Part shown: piece after piece, positions 1-7,152 of the stretch
Layout: every line of letters starts with the position of its first letter
Numbering within the stretch: the stretch's first letter is position 1
Source: JAUSEW01 sp964414015
GTDB lineage: Bacteria > Patescibacteriota > Microgenomatia > Levybacterales > UBA12049
NCBI GenBank assembly: GCA_964414015.1
Contig: CAYPUE010000014.1
Coordinates: 1 to 19,619 of the forward strand
Direction of reading: 5' to 3'
Length of the DNA: 19,619 bases
Notes under the pieces: model-generated
Told to the model about the DNA's origin: nothing
Databases searched by the model: none
What the model saw: only the letters and a program-made list of their open reading frames with translations
Translations under genes and position numbers: made by a program

Positions 1-90
1 AGTTGTTTTTTGTGCAGAATTTGTATCGTCTACCATACATTATAATGATAGCACAAAACCAAAAAGACACCAGAGCGGTTTTCTTTTATA

Positions 91-1110
91 CTATTGACCT
101 AGTTGCTCTTTTTTCTCAATTTTAATTGTACACTCCTCACAAATTTCGCAGGGACCTAAAGCTTTAGGCCCAGAATTGCATACGACACACGTTCCCTCAT
201 GGTCAAAACTATATCCCCTGCTAAATTCAGATACAGAAAATGGAGAATTGCCTATGTCTGCTCCTGATTTTCCAGGACAAGGCGTACTCACTTGTCTTAC
301 CTCTTTTTCTTCTAAATCTCTCACTTCGTTATAAGAATGCCTATAATTTAAATAGTCCTTATATTCTTGCCCCTTTTCTTTCCTATTTTTATTTTCCCAA
401 ACCTCATCTGCAAAGTTAAGGATTGCATTAAAAGAACGAGCATCTCGATTTAAAAGATATCGTTTTACGAAAGGTTGAATTGTTATCCAAATTTCATCGA
501 AATCCGAAGGCTCCATGTATTCATGGTCTATATGCAAAGCTTCGTGGATCTGCTCGGGAGTTATGGAAACATTTGTAATTTTGATTGGGTTAGCTAAAAA
601 ATCTTCTGCTTTAGGAGGATTATTGGTATCCAAACTAAGACGCTTTAAATAATCCATACTATTTAACGCAGAACTATATCTTAATAATTCAACGTATCTT
701 TCCCCATTTCTTTCTTTAAGGGTAAAAATGTCATAAAAATTATGCTGGTATTTTGATTCCTTCTCTCCTTTAACAGAAATCGATAACATCTTGCTGCCTA
801 AAGCAGTTAAAGGATCTGACATGGAAGAATCTATTCTTCTAAAGCCTATTACCTCCGCATCCTCTCTGTCAAAATCAATAGGATTCGGACTAAGTTTTCG
901 GATTACATCTCTTCCTCTTTTTATAGATTCTATAAACGGCTCTTTTGTTTTCTGTCTGACTAAATGCCCATCAACTATTTCATACTCTATTGCCGATACT
1001 AATACATTGAAACGTTCTCTTAAATGAGTCTCTATCTGTTTAGCAATAAATCTACTATCTGTCTCACCATGGTCATAACGAATATTGTACTGTAAAAGTT
1101 GTTCAACCAT
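91..1110 (-). CDS. Unknown protein with C-terminal zinc ribbon, under a cobalamin riboswitch
   Basis: I do not recognise this 339-residue protein. It has no signal peptide or membrane segment, so it is probably cytosolic. The body is charged and mixed alpha/beta in character. The C terminus carries a zinc-ribbon-like cysteine set at about 308, 311, 321, 324 and 327 (CxxC, nine residues, CxxCxxC). A HEALH string at about 189-193 fits HExxH, but no other metalloprotease feature is visible. I chose the ATG at 1110 because GAGGAG lies 7 bases upstream. The frame stays open for 25 more codons upstream, but those would translate the RNA leader. The gene is the last of a minus-strand pair after the adenosyltransferase gene and has its own cobalamin riboswitch at about 1225-1350. 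By family knowledge that predicts repression when cobalamin is plentiful, so a role in cobalamin salvage or handling, or in a process replacing a B12 enzyme, is inferred only. Confidence 0.85.
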   Translation of the reverse strand: MVEQLLQYNIRYDHGETDSRFIAKQIETHLRERFNVLVSAIEYEIVDGHLVRQKTKEPFIESIKRGRDVIRKLSPNPIDFDREDAEVIGFRRIDSSMSDPLTALGSKMLSISVKGEKESKYQHNFYDIFTLKERNGERYVELLRYSSALNSMDYLKRLSLDTNNPPKAEDFLANPIKITNVSITPEQIHEALHIDHEYMEPSDFDEIWITIQPFVKRYLLNRDARSFNAILNFADEVWENKNRKEKGQEYKDYLNYRHSYNEVRDLEEKEVRQVSTPCPGKSGADIGNSPFSVSEFSRGYSFDHEGTCVVCNSGPKALGPCEICEECTIKIEKKEQLGQ

Positions 1111-1117
1111 AAAAAAA

Positions 1118-1155
1118 CTCCTCTTTATCTCGCCGCTAGGCGGAATTCCGAGGAG
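1118..1155 (-). promoter_or_regulatory. Candidate Shine-Dalgarno sequestering stem (riboswitch expression platform)
   Basis: On the minus strand CTCCTC (1155-1150) is complementary to the Shine-Dalgarno GAGGAG (1123-1118) of the gene starting at 1110. Between them lie a small CCGC/GCGG hairpin and a GGAATTCC palindrome that would bring the two arms together. This fits translational control by the riboswitch just upstream. The pairing is only 6 bp and has not been folded by software. Confidence 0.5.
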
Positions 1156-1172
1156 AAACAAAAAATTGCTTC

Positions 1173-1217
1173 TGGCCAAGCACAATTCTGCGCCTGGCCA
1201 GGTACCGAATGGTACCT
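1173..1217 (-). other. Two adjacent strong hairpins in the leader
   Basis: Two inverted repeats lie back to back. At 1173-1200 the TGGCCA arms continue through a GCGCA/TGTGC pairing to a 4-base loop, about 12 bp in all with G-T wobbles. At 1200-1217 GGTACC arms surround a 4-base loop. On the minus strand the first hairpin is followed about seven bases later by a run of six T. It could therefore act as a weak terminator within the expression platform, or as a spacer between aptamer and ribosome binding site. Confidence 0.5.
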
Positions 1218-1224
1218 TGGCTCG

Positions 1225-1350
1225 GAAGACTTTTGACGGGGATCTGACTTTTATCCTTCATTTTACTCAGGATAACCCTGAGCTTGTCGAAGGGTTACAG
1301 TTGCGGCACAGTGTCGGAATTACACCGACTTCACCCGATATTGATTATAT
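1225..1350 (-). promoter_or_regulatory. Cobalamin riboswitch (aptamer) for the unknown gene
   Basis: Read on the minus strand, 1336-1297 carries the conserved cobalamin aptamer core. A GGGTGAA segment leads into a GTCGG stem strand, the loop TGTAATT, the partner CCGAC, then CTGTGCCGCAACTGT. About 50 bases further on, AGTCAGATCCCCGTC (1249-1235) resembles the B12 box. The same core occurs at 2081-2046, where the GTCGG/CCGAC stem is replaced by CATGG/CCATG. The pairing is kept while the bases change, which is good evidence for RNA structure. A TATAAT (1349-1344, minus strand) just upstream may be its own promoter, although no clear -35 is visible. Between core and box lies an AACCCT/AGGGTT arm enclosing CTTCGACAAGCTCAG. 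Confidence 0.88.
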
Positions 1351-1419
1351 TAACTTTACCCGCCGCTAAAGCGAAGCATGAGGCGTATTCGAACAGAATT
1401 GAAAAGCCGAATGCTGAAC

Positions 1420-1965
1420 TTAGGCGGGCCAAATTATATCTTTGTATTTTTCTTTATAATTTATATCTCTTGCCATGGTAAAAAGCAAGTCCGAAAGCCT
1501 ATTGATATAGATAATAATTTCGGAGTTAAGTTTTTCTTTTTCCGATAGTTTGACTAAATTTCTCTCGGCTCTTCTGCAAACAGTTCTGGTGAAATGAAGT
1601 AAGGCGCCAGCTTTTCCTCCGCCGGGCAGTATGAAATTTTTCAAAACCGGCATTTGCTTGGTCATTCGATCTATAAAGTTTTCGAAATCCTTTATCCTTT
1701 TTTCTAGATAACTTAAGGGTTTTGAGGCTGGATTTGCTAACGCAGACCCAATATCCAATAAGTCGTTCTGAATTTTTATCAATTCTTTCTTTATCCTTAA
1801 TCCTTTATCCTTAATCCTTATTAATTCAGCAATTGCGACGCCAATTGCGCTATTCAGCTCATCAATCGTCCCATAAACATCAACTCTTAAATCTGATTTT
1901 GAAATCCTCTGGCCGTTAAAAAAAGAAGTATATCCTTTATCCCCTGTCCGCGTATATATCGGCAT
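1420..1965 (-). CDS. pduO: Cob(I)alamin adenosyltransferase, PduO type
   Basis: Transfers the adenosyl group of ATP to cob(I)alamin to give adenosylcobalamin, in the cytosol. The 181 residues match the PduO-type family: N-terminal TRTGDKGYTSFF (residues 5-16, ATP-binding), DLRVDVYGTIDELNSAIG (25-42), LPGGGKAGALLHFTRTVCRRAER (about 113-135) and YINRLSDLLFTMAR (153-166). I chose the ATG at 1965 because AGAAGGA lies 6 bases upstream and the family motif begins four residues in; a start ten codons earlier would lie inside the regulatory hairpin. A cobalamin riboswitch precedes it. Residues of about 49-60 (IRIKDKGLRIKK) are encoded by a 7-base tandem repeat and look like an added loop. The likely user of the product is the class II ribonucleotide reductase at 4738-7149; no cobalamin synthesis or transport gene is visible nearby. 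Confidence 0.95.
   Translation of the reverse strand: MPIYTRTGDKGYTSFFNGQRISKSDLRVDVYGTIDELNSAIGVAIAELIRIKDKGLRIKKELIKIQNDLLDIGSALANPASKPLSYLEKRIKDFENFIDRMTKQMPVLKNFILPGGGKAGALLHFTRTVCRRAERNLVKLSEKEKLNSEIIIYINRLSDLLFTMARDINYKEKYKDIIWPA
1788..1822. repeat. Heptamer tandem repeat inside pduO
   Basis: Five consecutive 7-base units on the plus strand: TCTTTAT, CCTTAAT, CCTTTAT, CCTTAAT, CCTTATT. The tract is read in frame within the adenosyltransferase gene and yields a basic, repetitive stretch between two helices. It belongs to the same pattern as tracts at 12564, 13895, 13982 and 14121. Confidence 0.85.
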
Positions 1966-1971
1966 AAAAAA

Positions 1972-1991
1972 TCCTTCTCTCTCGAGAAGGA
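1972..1991 (-). promoter_or_regulatory. Hairpin burying the pduO Shine-Dalgarno, followed by T6
   Basis: A perfect 8-bp stem (TCCTTCTC with GAGAAGGA) closes on a GAGA tetraloop. Its 3' arm contains the Shine-Dalgarno AGAAGGA of pduO and is followed directly by six T and then the ATG at 1965. The element can sequester the ribosome binding site, and with the T run it also resembles a short intrinsic terminator. Its place directly after the cobalamin aptamer makes it the natural expression platform. Confidence 0.8.
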
Positions 1992-2002
1992 ACAAATAAT
2001 AA

Positions 2003-2092
2003 TATCCTGCTCGGGAGACTTAATAAAGCTAGTTTTCTGACTATAACAGTTGCGGCACAGCCATGGATTTACACCATGATTACCTATACTTT
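2003..2092 (-). promoter_or_regulatory. Cobalamin riboswitch (aptamer) for pduO
   Basis: On the minus strand 2083-2046 reads GGTAAT, then a CATGG/CCATG stem around the loop TGTAAAT, then CTGTGCCGCAACTGT, the conserved cobalamin aptamer core. After a short spacer AAGTCTCCCGAGCAGG (2021-2006) sits where the B12 box is expected, though it is a divergent match. The gene it precedes makes adenosylcobalamin, a classic target of this riboswitch. Compared with the copy at 1225-1350 it is more compact between core and box. Confidence 0.9.
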
Positions 2093-2101
2093 ATTGCTTT
2101 T

Positions 2102-2130
2102 ATAATAAACCCAAATTAAAATTTTATCAA
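2102..2130 (-). promoter_or_regulatory. Sigma-70-type promoter for the riboswitch-pduO transcript
   Basis: On the minus strand TTGATA (2130-2125), a 17-base spacer and TATTAT (2107-2102) form a good housekeeping promoter. Transcription would start near 2095, just before the aptamer. Confidence 0.75.
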
Positions 2131-2148
2131 TAGGCAAAATGAAGAAAA

Positions 2149-2157
2149 TGTTATAAT
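2149..2157 (+). promoter_or_regulatory. Extended -10 promoter for the ABC exporter operon (leaderless)
   Basis: TG, one base, then TATAAT (2152-2157) is an extended -10 element; no clear -35 is visible. The ATG at 2165 follows after exactly 7 bases, so transcription would begin at or next to the start codon. Confidence 0.65.
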
Positions 2158-2164
2158 TATTTCT

Positions 2165-3148
2165 ATGTCATCAATAATTCAAGTAAATAATCTCTTTAAA
2201 ACTTACAAAATATACAAAAAAGATCCTGGATTTATGGGATCGCTGAAAGCATTGGTAAAAAGATGCTATGAAGAGTTACATGCTGTAAAAGATATATCTT
2301 TTTCTATAGCCCCAGGCGAGCTGGTTGGATTCATAGGACCAAATGGCGCAGGTAAAACTACAACCTTAAAATGCCTATCAGGGCTTCTCTATCCGTCCAA
2401 AGGGAAAGTTAGCGTACTGGGATTTACTCCTTTTGAGAGAAAATCAGCATTTCTCAAACAGATCTCTCTTGTCATGGGCCAGAAAAATCAACTTTGGTGG
2501 GACTTACCTGCTATTGACACATTTTTGCTTAACAAAGAGGTTTATGAAATTCCCCAAGAGCAATATAAAACAACCCTAAATGATCTAGTAAGTCTTCTTA
2601 ACGTAGAAGATGTGATAAATAATCAAGTAAGAAAACTTTCTTTGGGACAACGAATGAAATGCGAATTGATAGCTGCACTTCTCCACTCCCCAAAAATCCT
2701 ATTTTTGGATGAACCAACCATCGGATTGGATGTAGTAATGCAGAAAAGGCTGCGGGATTTCATAAAAGAATATAACTACAAATATGGATCAACGATTATT
2801 TTAACGAGCCATTACATGGAAGATGTACGTCAGCTTTGTAAACGAGTGTTAGTCATCGATCATGGAACACTGCTTTTTGACGGACAATTGCAAAATCTTA
2901 TAAAAGAATATACGCAGTATAAGATTATCACTGTCATATTTGAAAAAGATATCGATAAAAAAGATATTAGTGGCTTCGGGGAGATTAAAGAATTTGATCT
3001 TCCTAAAGCTGTGCTTTCTGTAAAACGCGAAGAGTCAAATGCAATTACTTCCAAACTCTTGGCAGATTTTCCGATTGCCGATCTAAATATTGAGGAAGTT
3101 GGAATAGAAAATATTGTCAGAGATATATTTTTAAAGAAAAGAAAATAA
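2165..3148 (+). CDS. ABC-2 type exporter, ATP-binding subunit
   Basis: Hydrolyses ATP to drive the two permeases encoded directly downstream, at the inner face of the membrane. The 327 residues contain a full ABC domain: Walker A GPNGAGKTT (58-66), Q-loop near 106-109, signature LSLGQ (158-162), Walker B ILFLDEP (178-184) with catalytic E183, and the switch histidine H216 in LTSH. About 75 residues follow the conserved core, as in DrrA/NatA-like exporters that carry a C-terminal regulatory region. The subunit lacks a fused membrane domain. The three genes run 2165-4736 with gaps of 6 and 1 bases, so they form one operon. The substrate cannot be told from sequence; drugs, lipids or a surface polymer are the usual options for ABC-2 systems. 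Nothing marks it as a cobalamin importer despite the B12-regulated neighbours. Confidence 0.93.
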   Translation: MSSIIQVNNLFKTYKIYKKDPGFMGSLKALVKRCYEELHAVKDISFSIAPGELVGFIGPNGAGKTTTLKCLSGLLYPSKGKVSVLGFTPFERKSAFLKQISLVMGQKNQLWWDLPAIDTFLLNKEVYEIPQEQYKTTLNDLVSLLNVEDVINNQVRKLSLGQRMKCELIAALLHSPKILFLDEPTIGLDVVMQKRLRDFIKEYNYKYGSTIILTSHYMEDVRQLCKRVLVIDHGTLLFDGQLQNLIKEYTQYKIITVIFEKDIDKKDISGFGEIKEFDLPKAVLSVKREESNAITSKLLADFPIADLNIEEVGIENIVRDIFLKKRK

Positions 3149-3154
3149 AATAAC

Positions 3155-3952
3155 ATGCGGTATTGGAAAATATTTTTACTTAATTTCCAAATTGTTATAA
3201 CCGAAAGAGCAAGATCTTTTGTTTGGTTTCTAATTGCGCTTATTCCTCCTTTAATGCTCTATCTTTATTGGCGCGGCGCACTCGTCTCACATGGAGGAAA
3301 TATTGCGGGGTGGACACTCTCAACGATATCTACATATTACTTTATGCTTATAATTGCATCCTCTCTTCTTATAGTTCATATTGAAGAACGTGTTGCCTAT
3401 GAGGATATACAGCAAGGAGAGCTGACCAAATTTCTCGTAAAACCGTTTTCTTATTATGTCCTGAAATTTTTTGAAGAAACTCCGTATAGAATACTACAGG
3501 GTTTTTACGGTATTCTTGTTTTGTTATTATTTACATTCTTTTTCAAAAACCTTTTTGTTGTTGCAACTGACGCAACAATTATAATACTCGCTGTCATTAT
3601 AACTATTCTTGCATATGTCCTTTCGTTTACGTTTAAGATGGTTATAGGGCTTTCCGCTTTTTGGCTCACAGACGTTGGAGGATTTTTTCAGCTTATTGAG
3701 GCGATAATCTTGCTCTGTGCCGGTCTTCTGCTACCGCTTTCTCTTCTTCCGGATGTCTTGGCCAAAATTGCTTATATTTTACCTTTTGCCTATATGATTT
3801 ATTTTCCGATTATCTCTCTTCAAGGAACTCAAAGCGTAGGACAACTTATGCATATTATTGCTGTGCAATTGGTTTGGATTACTGTAATGGCATATTTATA
3901 TTCCGCATTATGGAAAAAGGGTGTAAAAAAATTTACAGGCATTGGGCAATAA
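3155..3952 (+). CDS. ABC-2 permease, DUF990-like, first subunit
   Basis: A 265-residue integral membrane protein with about six hydrophobic segments: near 20-38, 57-75, 110-130, 138-165, 175-200 and 230-250. The N-terminal layout (a short cytosolic start, FQIVITERARSFVWFLIALIPP) and the sequence GELTKFLVKPFSYY match the ABC-2/DUF990 permease family, which is paired with a stand-alone ATPase. It starts 6 bases after the ATPase gene, with no Shine-Dalgarno, and is followed by a second permease. The two permeases probably form a heterodimeric channel. Family assignment is from motif recall, so I am surer of ABC-2 permease than of the exact subfamily. Confidence 0.85.
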   Translation: MRYWKIFLLNFQIVITERARSFVWFLIALIPPLMLYLYWRGALVSHGGNIAGWTLSTISTYYFMLIIASSLLIVHIEERVAYEDIQQGELTKFLVKPFSYYVLKFFEETPYRILQGFYGILVLLLFTFFFKNLFVVATDATIIILAVIITILAYVLSFTFKMVIGLSAFWLTDVGGFFQLIEAIILLCAGLLLPLSLLPDVLAKIAYILPFAYMIYFPIISLQGTQSVGQLMHIIAVQLVWITVMAYLYSALWKKGVKKFTGIGQ

Positions 3953-3953
3953 T

Positions 3954-4736
3954 ATGAAAAAATATTTAAAAATATATGCAGCTTTGCTTGCAATGAATTT
4001 TCAGGTATTAACCGCTTACAGAGCAAATTTCATAAATAGTATAATTTCAACTATTGTCTGGGGAAGCATGTCGTTTATAAGTATTTTTATTTTGACCGCA
4101 CGTACGAATACTATCTATGGATGGACAAGGGAAGAGCTACTGCTGCTTACTGCTATTTATAACATTATTATAGGTGCATTTCATATGATATTTAGCCGGA
4201 ACTTTGAAAGATTTTCCCGAATAATTCATTTTGGAGAACTCGATTCCTTACTTATAAAACCCATTGACTCTCAATTTAGTATGAGTTTTTGGCTGTTTAA
4301 TTATGCCGGAATTTTTCGAGTTATCGCAGGCGTGTTATTTACGATAATTTTACTACATTCACGCTCTCTAAGTGTGTTCACGCTAGCATTTTTTGCAGTT
4401 TTAGGATTAACCAGTATCGCGTTGATGTATTCCATTTGGTATCTCGTCTCAACGCTAATCATAAAGTTTAGCAACCTTTCAAACATAATTGGTATATTGT
4501 ATGAAATTAATGGATTAACAAGATTTCCTCAGGAGATGTTTAAACAGTTAAACGTGTTTGCCTTTTCGTTTTTGATTCCAGTTACTATTGTTATTACTGT
4601 TCCAACAAAACTTCTAATTTCCAGGGCTTCTTATGCTGATGTTTTATTGCTTGTAATAACAAGCATAGTTTTTCTCACTATTGCACGTTTGGCTTGGAAG
4701 TTTGCTTTAAGATATTACACAAGTGCGAGTGGATGA
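3954..4736 (+). CDS. ABC-2 permease, DUF990-like, second subunit
   Basis: A 260-residue membrane protein with about six hydrophobic segments, related in layout to the preceding permease. Its N-terminal LKIYAALLAMNFQVLTAYRANF parallels the first subunit, and GELDSLLIKPIDSQF is the counterpart of that subunit's GELTKFLVKPFSYY segment. The start is the ATG at 3954, one base after the previous stop; a TTG four codons earlier would overlap the previous gene and is less likely. The two paralogous permeases with one ATPase complete the exporter. The stop (4734-4736) lies one base from the converging nrdJ stop, so there is no room for a separate terminator between the operons. Confidence 0.85.
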   Translation: MKKYLKIYAALLAMNFQVLTAYRANFINSIISTIVWGSMSFISIFILTARTNTIYGWTREELLLLTAIYNIIIGAFHMIFSRNFERFSRIIHFGELDSLLIKPIDSQFSMSFWLFNYAGIFRVIAGVLFTIILLHSRSLSVFTLAFFAVLGLTSIALMYSIWYLVSTLIIKFSNLSNIIGILYEINGLTRFPQEMFKQLNVFAFSFLIPVTIVITVPTKLLISRASYADVLLLVITSIVFLTIARLAWKFALRYYTSASG

Positions 4737-4737
4737 T

Positions 4738-7149
4738 TTAGCATTCGGAGTAGCCGCAGCTGTAGCATTTTCTGCAGCCTTCTTCATATGCCAAACTTCC
4801 GCTTCCGCAATCAGGACAAATATCATAAAGCCCGGTTAAGGGATCATTCATTACCCCGCTTGCTCCTCCGACCAGAGCTAGCTGTTGCAGTTTGACAACA
4901 TCGATATATTCTTGAGATTCTATTTTTTTGCTGTCTCCATTTGTTCCATTTCCATCAACCAAAGTGTGTCCGTTCCCGTTGCTCACAATGACTTTATCCA
5001 CCACATTTCCATTTACAGCAAATCCATAATGCATTGCCAAAACTTTCGCAACCGCATCCGGAAGAGAACGTACTTTATCTTTGCCAAAACCAATGCTTCT
5101 TGCCCCGCCAATACCCACCAGCTGTGCAACTACCTGTTTCATCCTTTCTCTCGGAGATAATCCCCCGGAAAGCCTAAGGTTTAGGGAGATCATTCTGCCA
5201 AGAGCATCAGCCATAGCTGCAACATCAGAACCGCTTTTGCCAATAGTCAAAAACACTTCGAACGGTTCGCCATTTTGATTGCGATTAATGGTGATATAGG
5301 TTTTGCCAACCGGGCTTTCGACTTGATAAGTTACTCCTTCAAGCTGCATTGGACGAGGCGTTACCGGTTCTTTGAGCTCTATTTCTTTCGGTTTTATCAC
5401 CTCTTTGGGTTTTTCTTCTATTCTTGATAAAACTCCTTCTCTGGAACCTTCCCTCATGTAGGTAACCCCTTTAAGACCAAGATCGTACGCTGCCATATAA
5501 AGTGTTTTTACGTCTTCAATCGTATGGGAATTAGGCGCATTAACTGTTTTTGAAATAGAAGCGTCTATATACTCCTGGGCAACTGCTTGGACATTGGCAT
5601 GCTCAAGAGGAGTTAAATCGTTTGCGCTTACATAATATCCCGGCTTTTCTGCCTTTGGATTTTCCTTTTTCCACTGCTCAAAAAGAGGATGATACATCGT
5701 ATGTTCACCTGTTCTATCTTTTCTTATAAAAGTGAATTCATAAACAGGTTCTATTCCAGAAGTAACTCCTGCCACTAGTGAAGTTGTACCGGTAGGAGCA
5801 ATTGTTAAAAGTACTGCATTTCTTATCCCCTGTTTGGCAATTTTTTTCTGCAATTCTTTTGGCAATCTTTGAATATGATACCCTTGTAAATATTTTGCTT
5901 TGTTAAACTTAGGAAACGCCCCTTTTTCTTTGGCGATATCTGCTGATGCTTCATACGCATTATCCCTTAAAGTTTTGAAAATCTTATCAATGATTGGCAT
6001 GCCTTCTTTTGATCCGTAACGAACTTTCATTTTGATAAGGGCATCTCCCAGCCCCATAATACCAAGACCGGTTCGGCGGATTTCTTTGGCAACTTTTTCA
6101 TTTTCTTTGTAGAAATAATAAGTTTGATCAATAACATTATCCATAAATCTCATTGCCACCCTGACATCTTTACCAAAATTTTCATAGTCAAATTTTCCAG
6201 TTTTAACATAAGCTGCTAAATTCATTGCCCCAAGATTACAAACTGCCCAAGGGCCAAGAGGTTGTTCTCCGCAAGGATTGGTTGCTATTAATTTCTCAAA
6301 ATACCAGGTGTTGCTTCTCTTGTTGCTTCTGTCCAAAAAGTGCAGCCCCGGTTCGGCAGAACGCCATGCCGCAACGCAGATTAGATTCCAAAGATAGCGT
6401 GCTTTGATGGTTTTGTAAACTTTCGTTTTTCCGTGAATTTTTTTCCAGTCATCTATTTCTCCGTTCCATTTAGTGTCGTATTTTGGGTCATCCAAATCCG
6501 GAAAAATAAGATTCCAATCTTTATCTTTTTTAACCGCTTCCATGAAACTATCGGAGATACAAACCGAAAGATTAGCGCCGTTAATTTTGGCAAGATCCTG
6601 TTTAACTGTAATAAACTCTTCTATGTCAGGATGCCAATCCCAAAGCATCAGCATGGTTGCGCCGCGTCTGGTTCCTCCCTGCTGAACTACGTCATGTGTG
6701 GCGTAAGAAAAAAGTCCTGCCCAAGTAACCGGACCTGATGATGTACCGTTAACTTTCTTAACTCTGGCGCCTCTTGGTCTTAAAGATGAAAGATTTAGCC
6801 CTACTCCTCCGGACCTGGACTGAATTTCAACCAATTGTTTTAAGGAATCCAGAATTCCTTCTCTTGAATCTTTAGGAGATGGTATAACAAAACAGTTAAA
6901 GTAGGTTACTTGATAATTTGTTCCAGCACCTGAAAGAATCCTGCCTCCCGGAACAAACTTGAAGTCATCCATGGCCGAATAAAATCTTTTTTCCCAAATT
7001 TTTCGATTCTTTGGCTTTTCGTTTTTAGCAATACCCCGAGCAACTCTTTTCCACATTTCCTGCGGTGTTTTTTCCAAAAGTTCCCCCTTAACACCTTTTA
7101 GGGCATATCTGTCTAAAAAAACTTTTGCTCTTATTCCGTCAAGTTTCAT
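4738..7149 (-). CDS. nrdJ: Adenosylcobalamin-dependent (class II) ribonucleotide reductase
   Basis: Reduces ribonucleotides to deoxyribonucleotides using a radical made from adenosylcobalamin. The 803-residue protein carries the NrdJ active site: C86 (YFNCFVIP) and C304 (AVCNLG) as the redox pair and C293 in NPCGEQ as the thiyl-radical cysteine, with N291 and E295. The APTGTTS phosphate-binding motif is at 451-457. A TSCPD-like domain follows at about 595-710. The C-terminal tail has C778, C781, C792, C795, C798 and C803, the mobile cysteines that re-reduce the active site plus a zinc ribbon. There is no ATP-cone at the N terminus and no intein. It lies 3 bases downstream of nrdR in one operon. 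The cofactor would be supplied by the PduO enzyme encoded 3 kb away. No class I or III reductase is visible in the window. Confidence 0.96.
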   Translation of the reverse strand: MKLDGIRAKVFLDRYALKGVKGELLEKTPQEMWKRVARGIAKNEKPKNRKIWEKRFYSAMDDFKFVPGGRILSGAGTNYQVTYFNCFVIPSPKDSREGILDSLKQLVEIQSRSGGVGLNLSSLRPRGARVKKVNGTSSGPVTWAGLFSYATHDVVQQGGTRRGATMLMLWDWHPDIEEFITVKQDLAKINGANLSVCISDSFMEAVKKDKDWNLIFPDLDDPKYDTKWNGEIDDWKKIHGKTKVYKTIKARYLWNLICVAAWRSAEPGLHFLDRSNKRSNTWYFEKLIATNPCGEQPLGPWAVCNLGAMNLAAYVKTGKFDYENFGKDVRVAMRFMDNVIDQTYYFYKENEKVAKEIRRTGLGIMGLGDALIKMKVRYGSKEGMPIIDKIFKTLRDNAYEASADIAKEKGAFPKFNKAKYLQGYHIQRLPKELQKKIAKQGIRNAVLLTIAPTGTTSLVAGVTSGIEPVYEFTFIRKDRTGEHTMYHPLFEQWKKENPKAEKPGYYVSANDLTPLEHANVQAVAQEYIDASISKTVNAPNSHTIEDVKTLYMAAYDLGLKGVTYMREGSREGVLSRIEEKPKEVIKPKEIELKEPVTPRPMQLEGVTYQVESPVGKTYITINRNQNGEPFEVFLTIGKSGSDVAAMADALGRMISLNLRLSGGLSPRERMKQVVAQLVGIGGARSIGFGKDKVRSLPDAVAKVLAMHYGFAVNGNVVDKVIVSNGNGHTLVDGNGTNGDSKKIESQEYIDVVKLQQLALVGGASGVMNDPLTGLYDICPDCGSGSLAYEEGCRKCYSCGYSEC

Positions 7150-7152
7150 AAT

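Noticed and set aside
1..90. A TATAAT at 48-53 (either strand) and a possible terminator with AAAACC/GGTTTT arms
   Set aside because: The loop is long and the stem short. The window edge prevents judging whether a gene lies beyond.
510..580. HEALH string in the unknown protein as a zinc metalloprotease site
   Set aside because: The five-residue match alone is weak. No third ligand pattern, signal peptide or protease fold hint supports it.
1111..1185. 25-codon N-terminal extension of the unknown protein
   Set aside because: The extension would translate the expression platform, while GAGGAG is ideally spaced for the ATG at 1110.
1085..1369. Plus-strand open frame of 94 codons opposite the first riboswitch
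   Set aside because: It covers the structured RNA leader and the opposite gene's start, has no promoter or ribosome site, and is rich in residues forced by the hairpins.
2165..4736. The ABC system as a cobalamin importer
   Set aside because: The permeases are ABC-2 exporter type, not BtuC or ECF type. No binding protein is present and the operon has its own leaderless promoter with no riboswitch.
4738..7149. An intein or frameshift in nrdJ
   Set aside because: All catalytic motifs occur in order with normal spacing and the frame is open from end to end. Several antisense open frames inside it are shadows.
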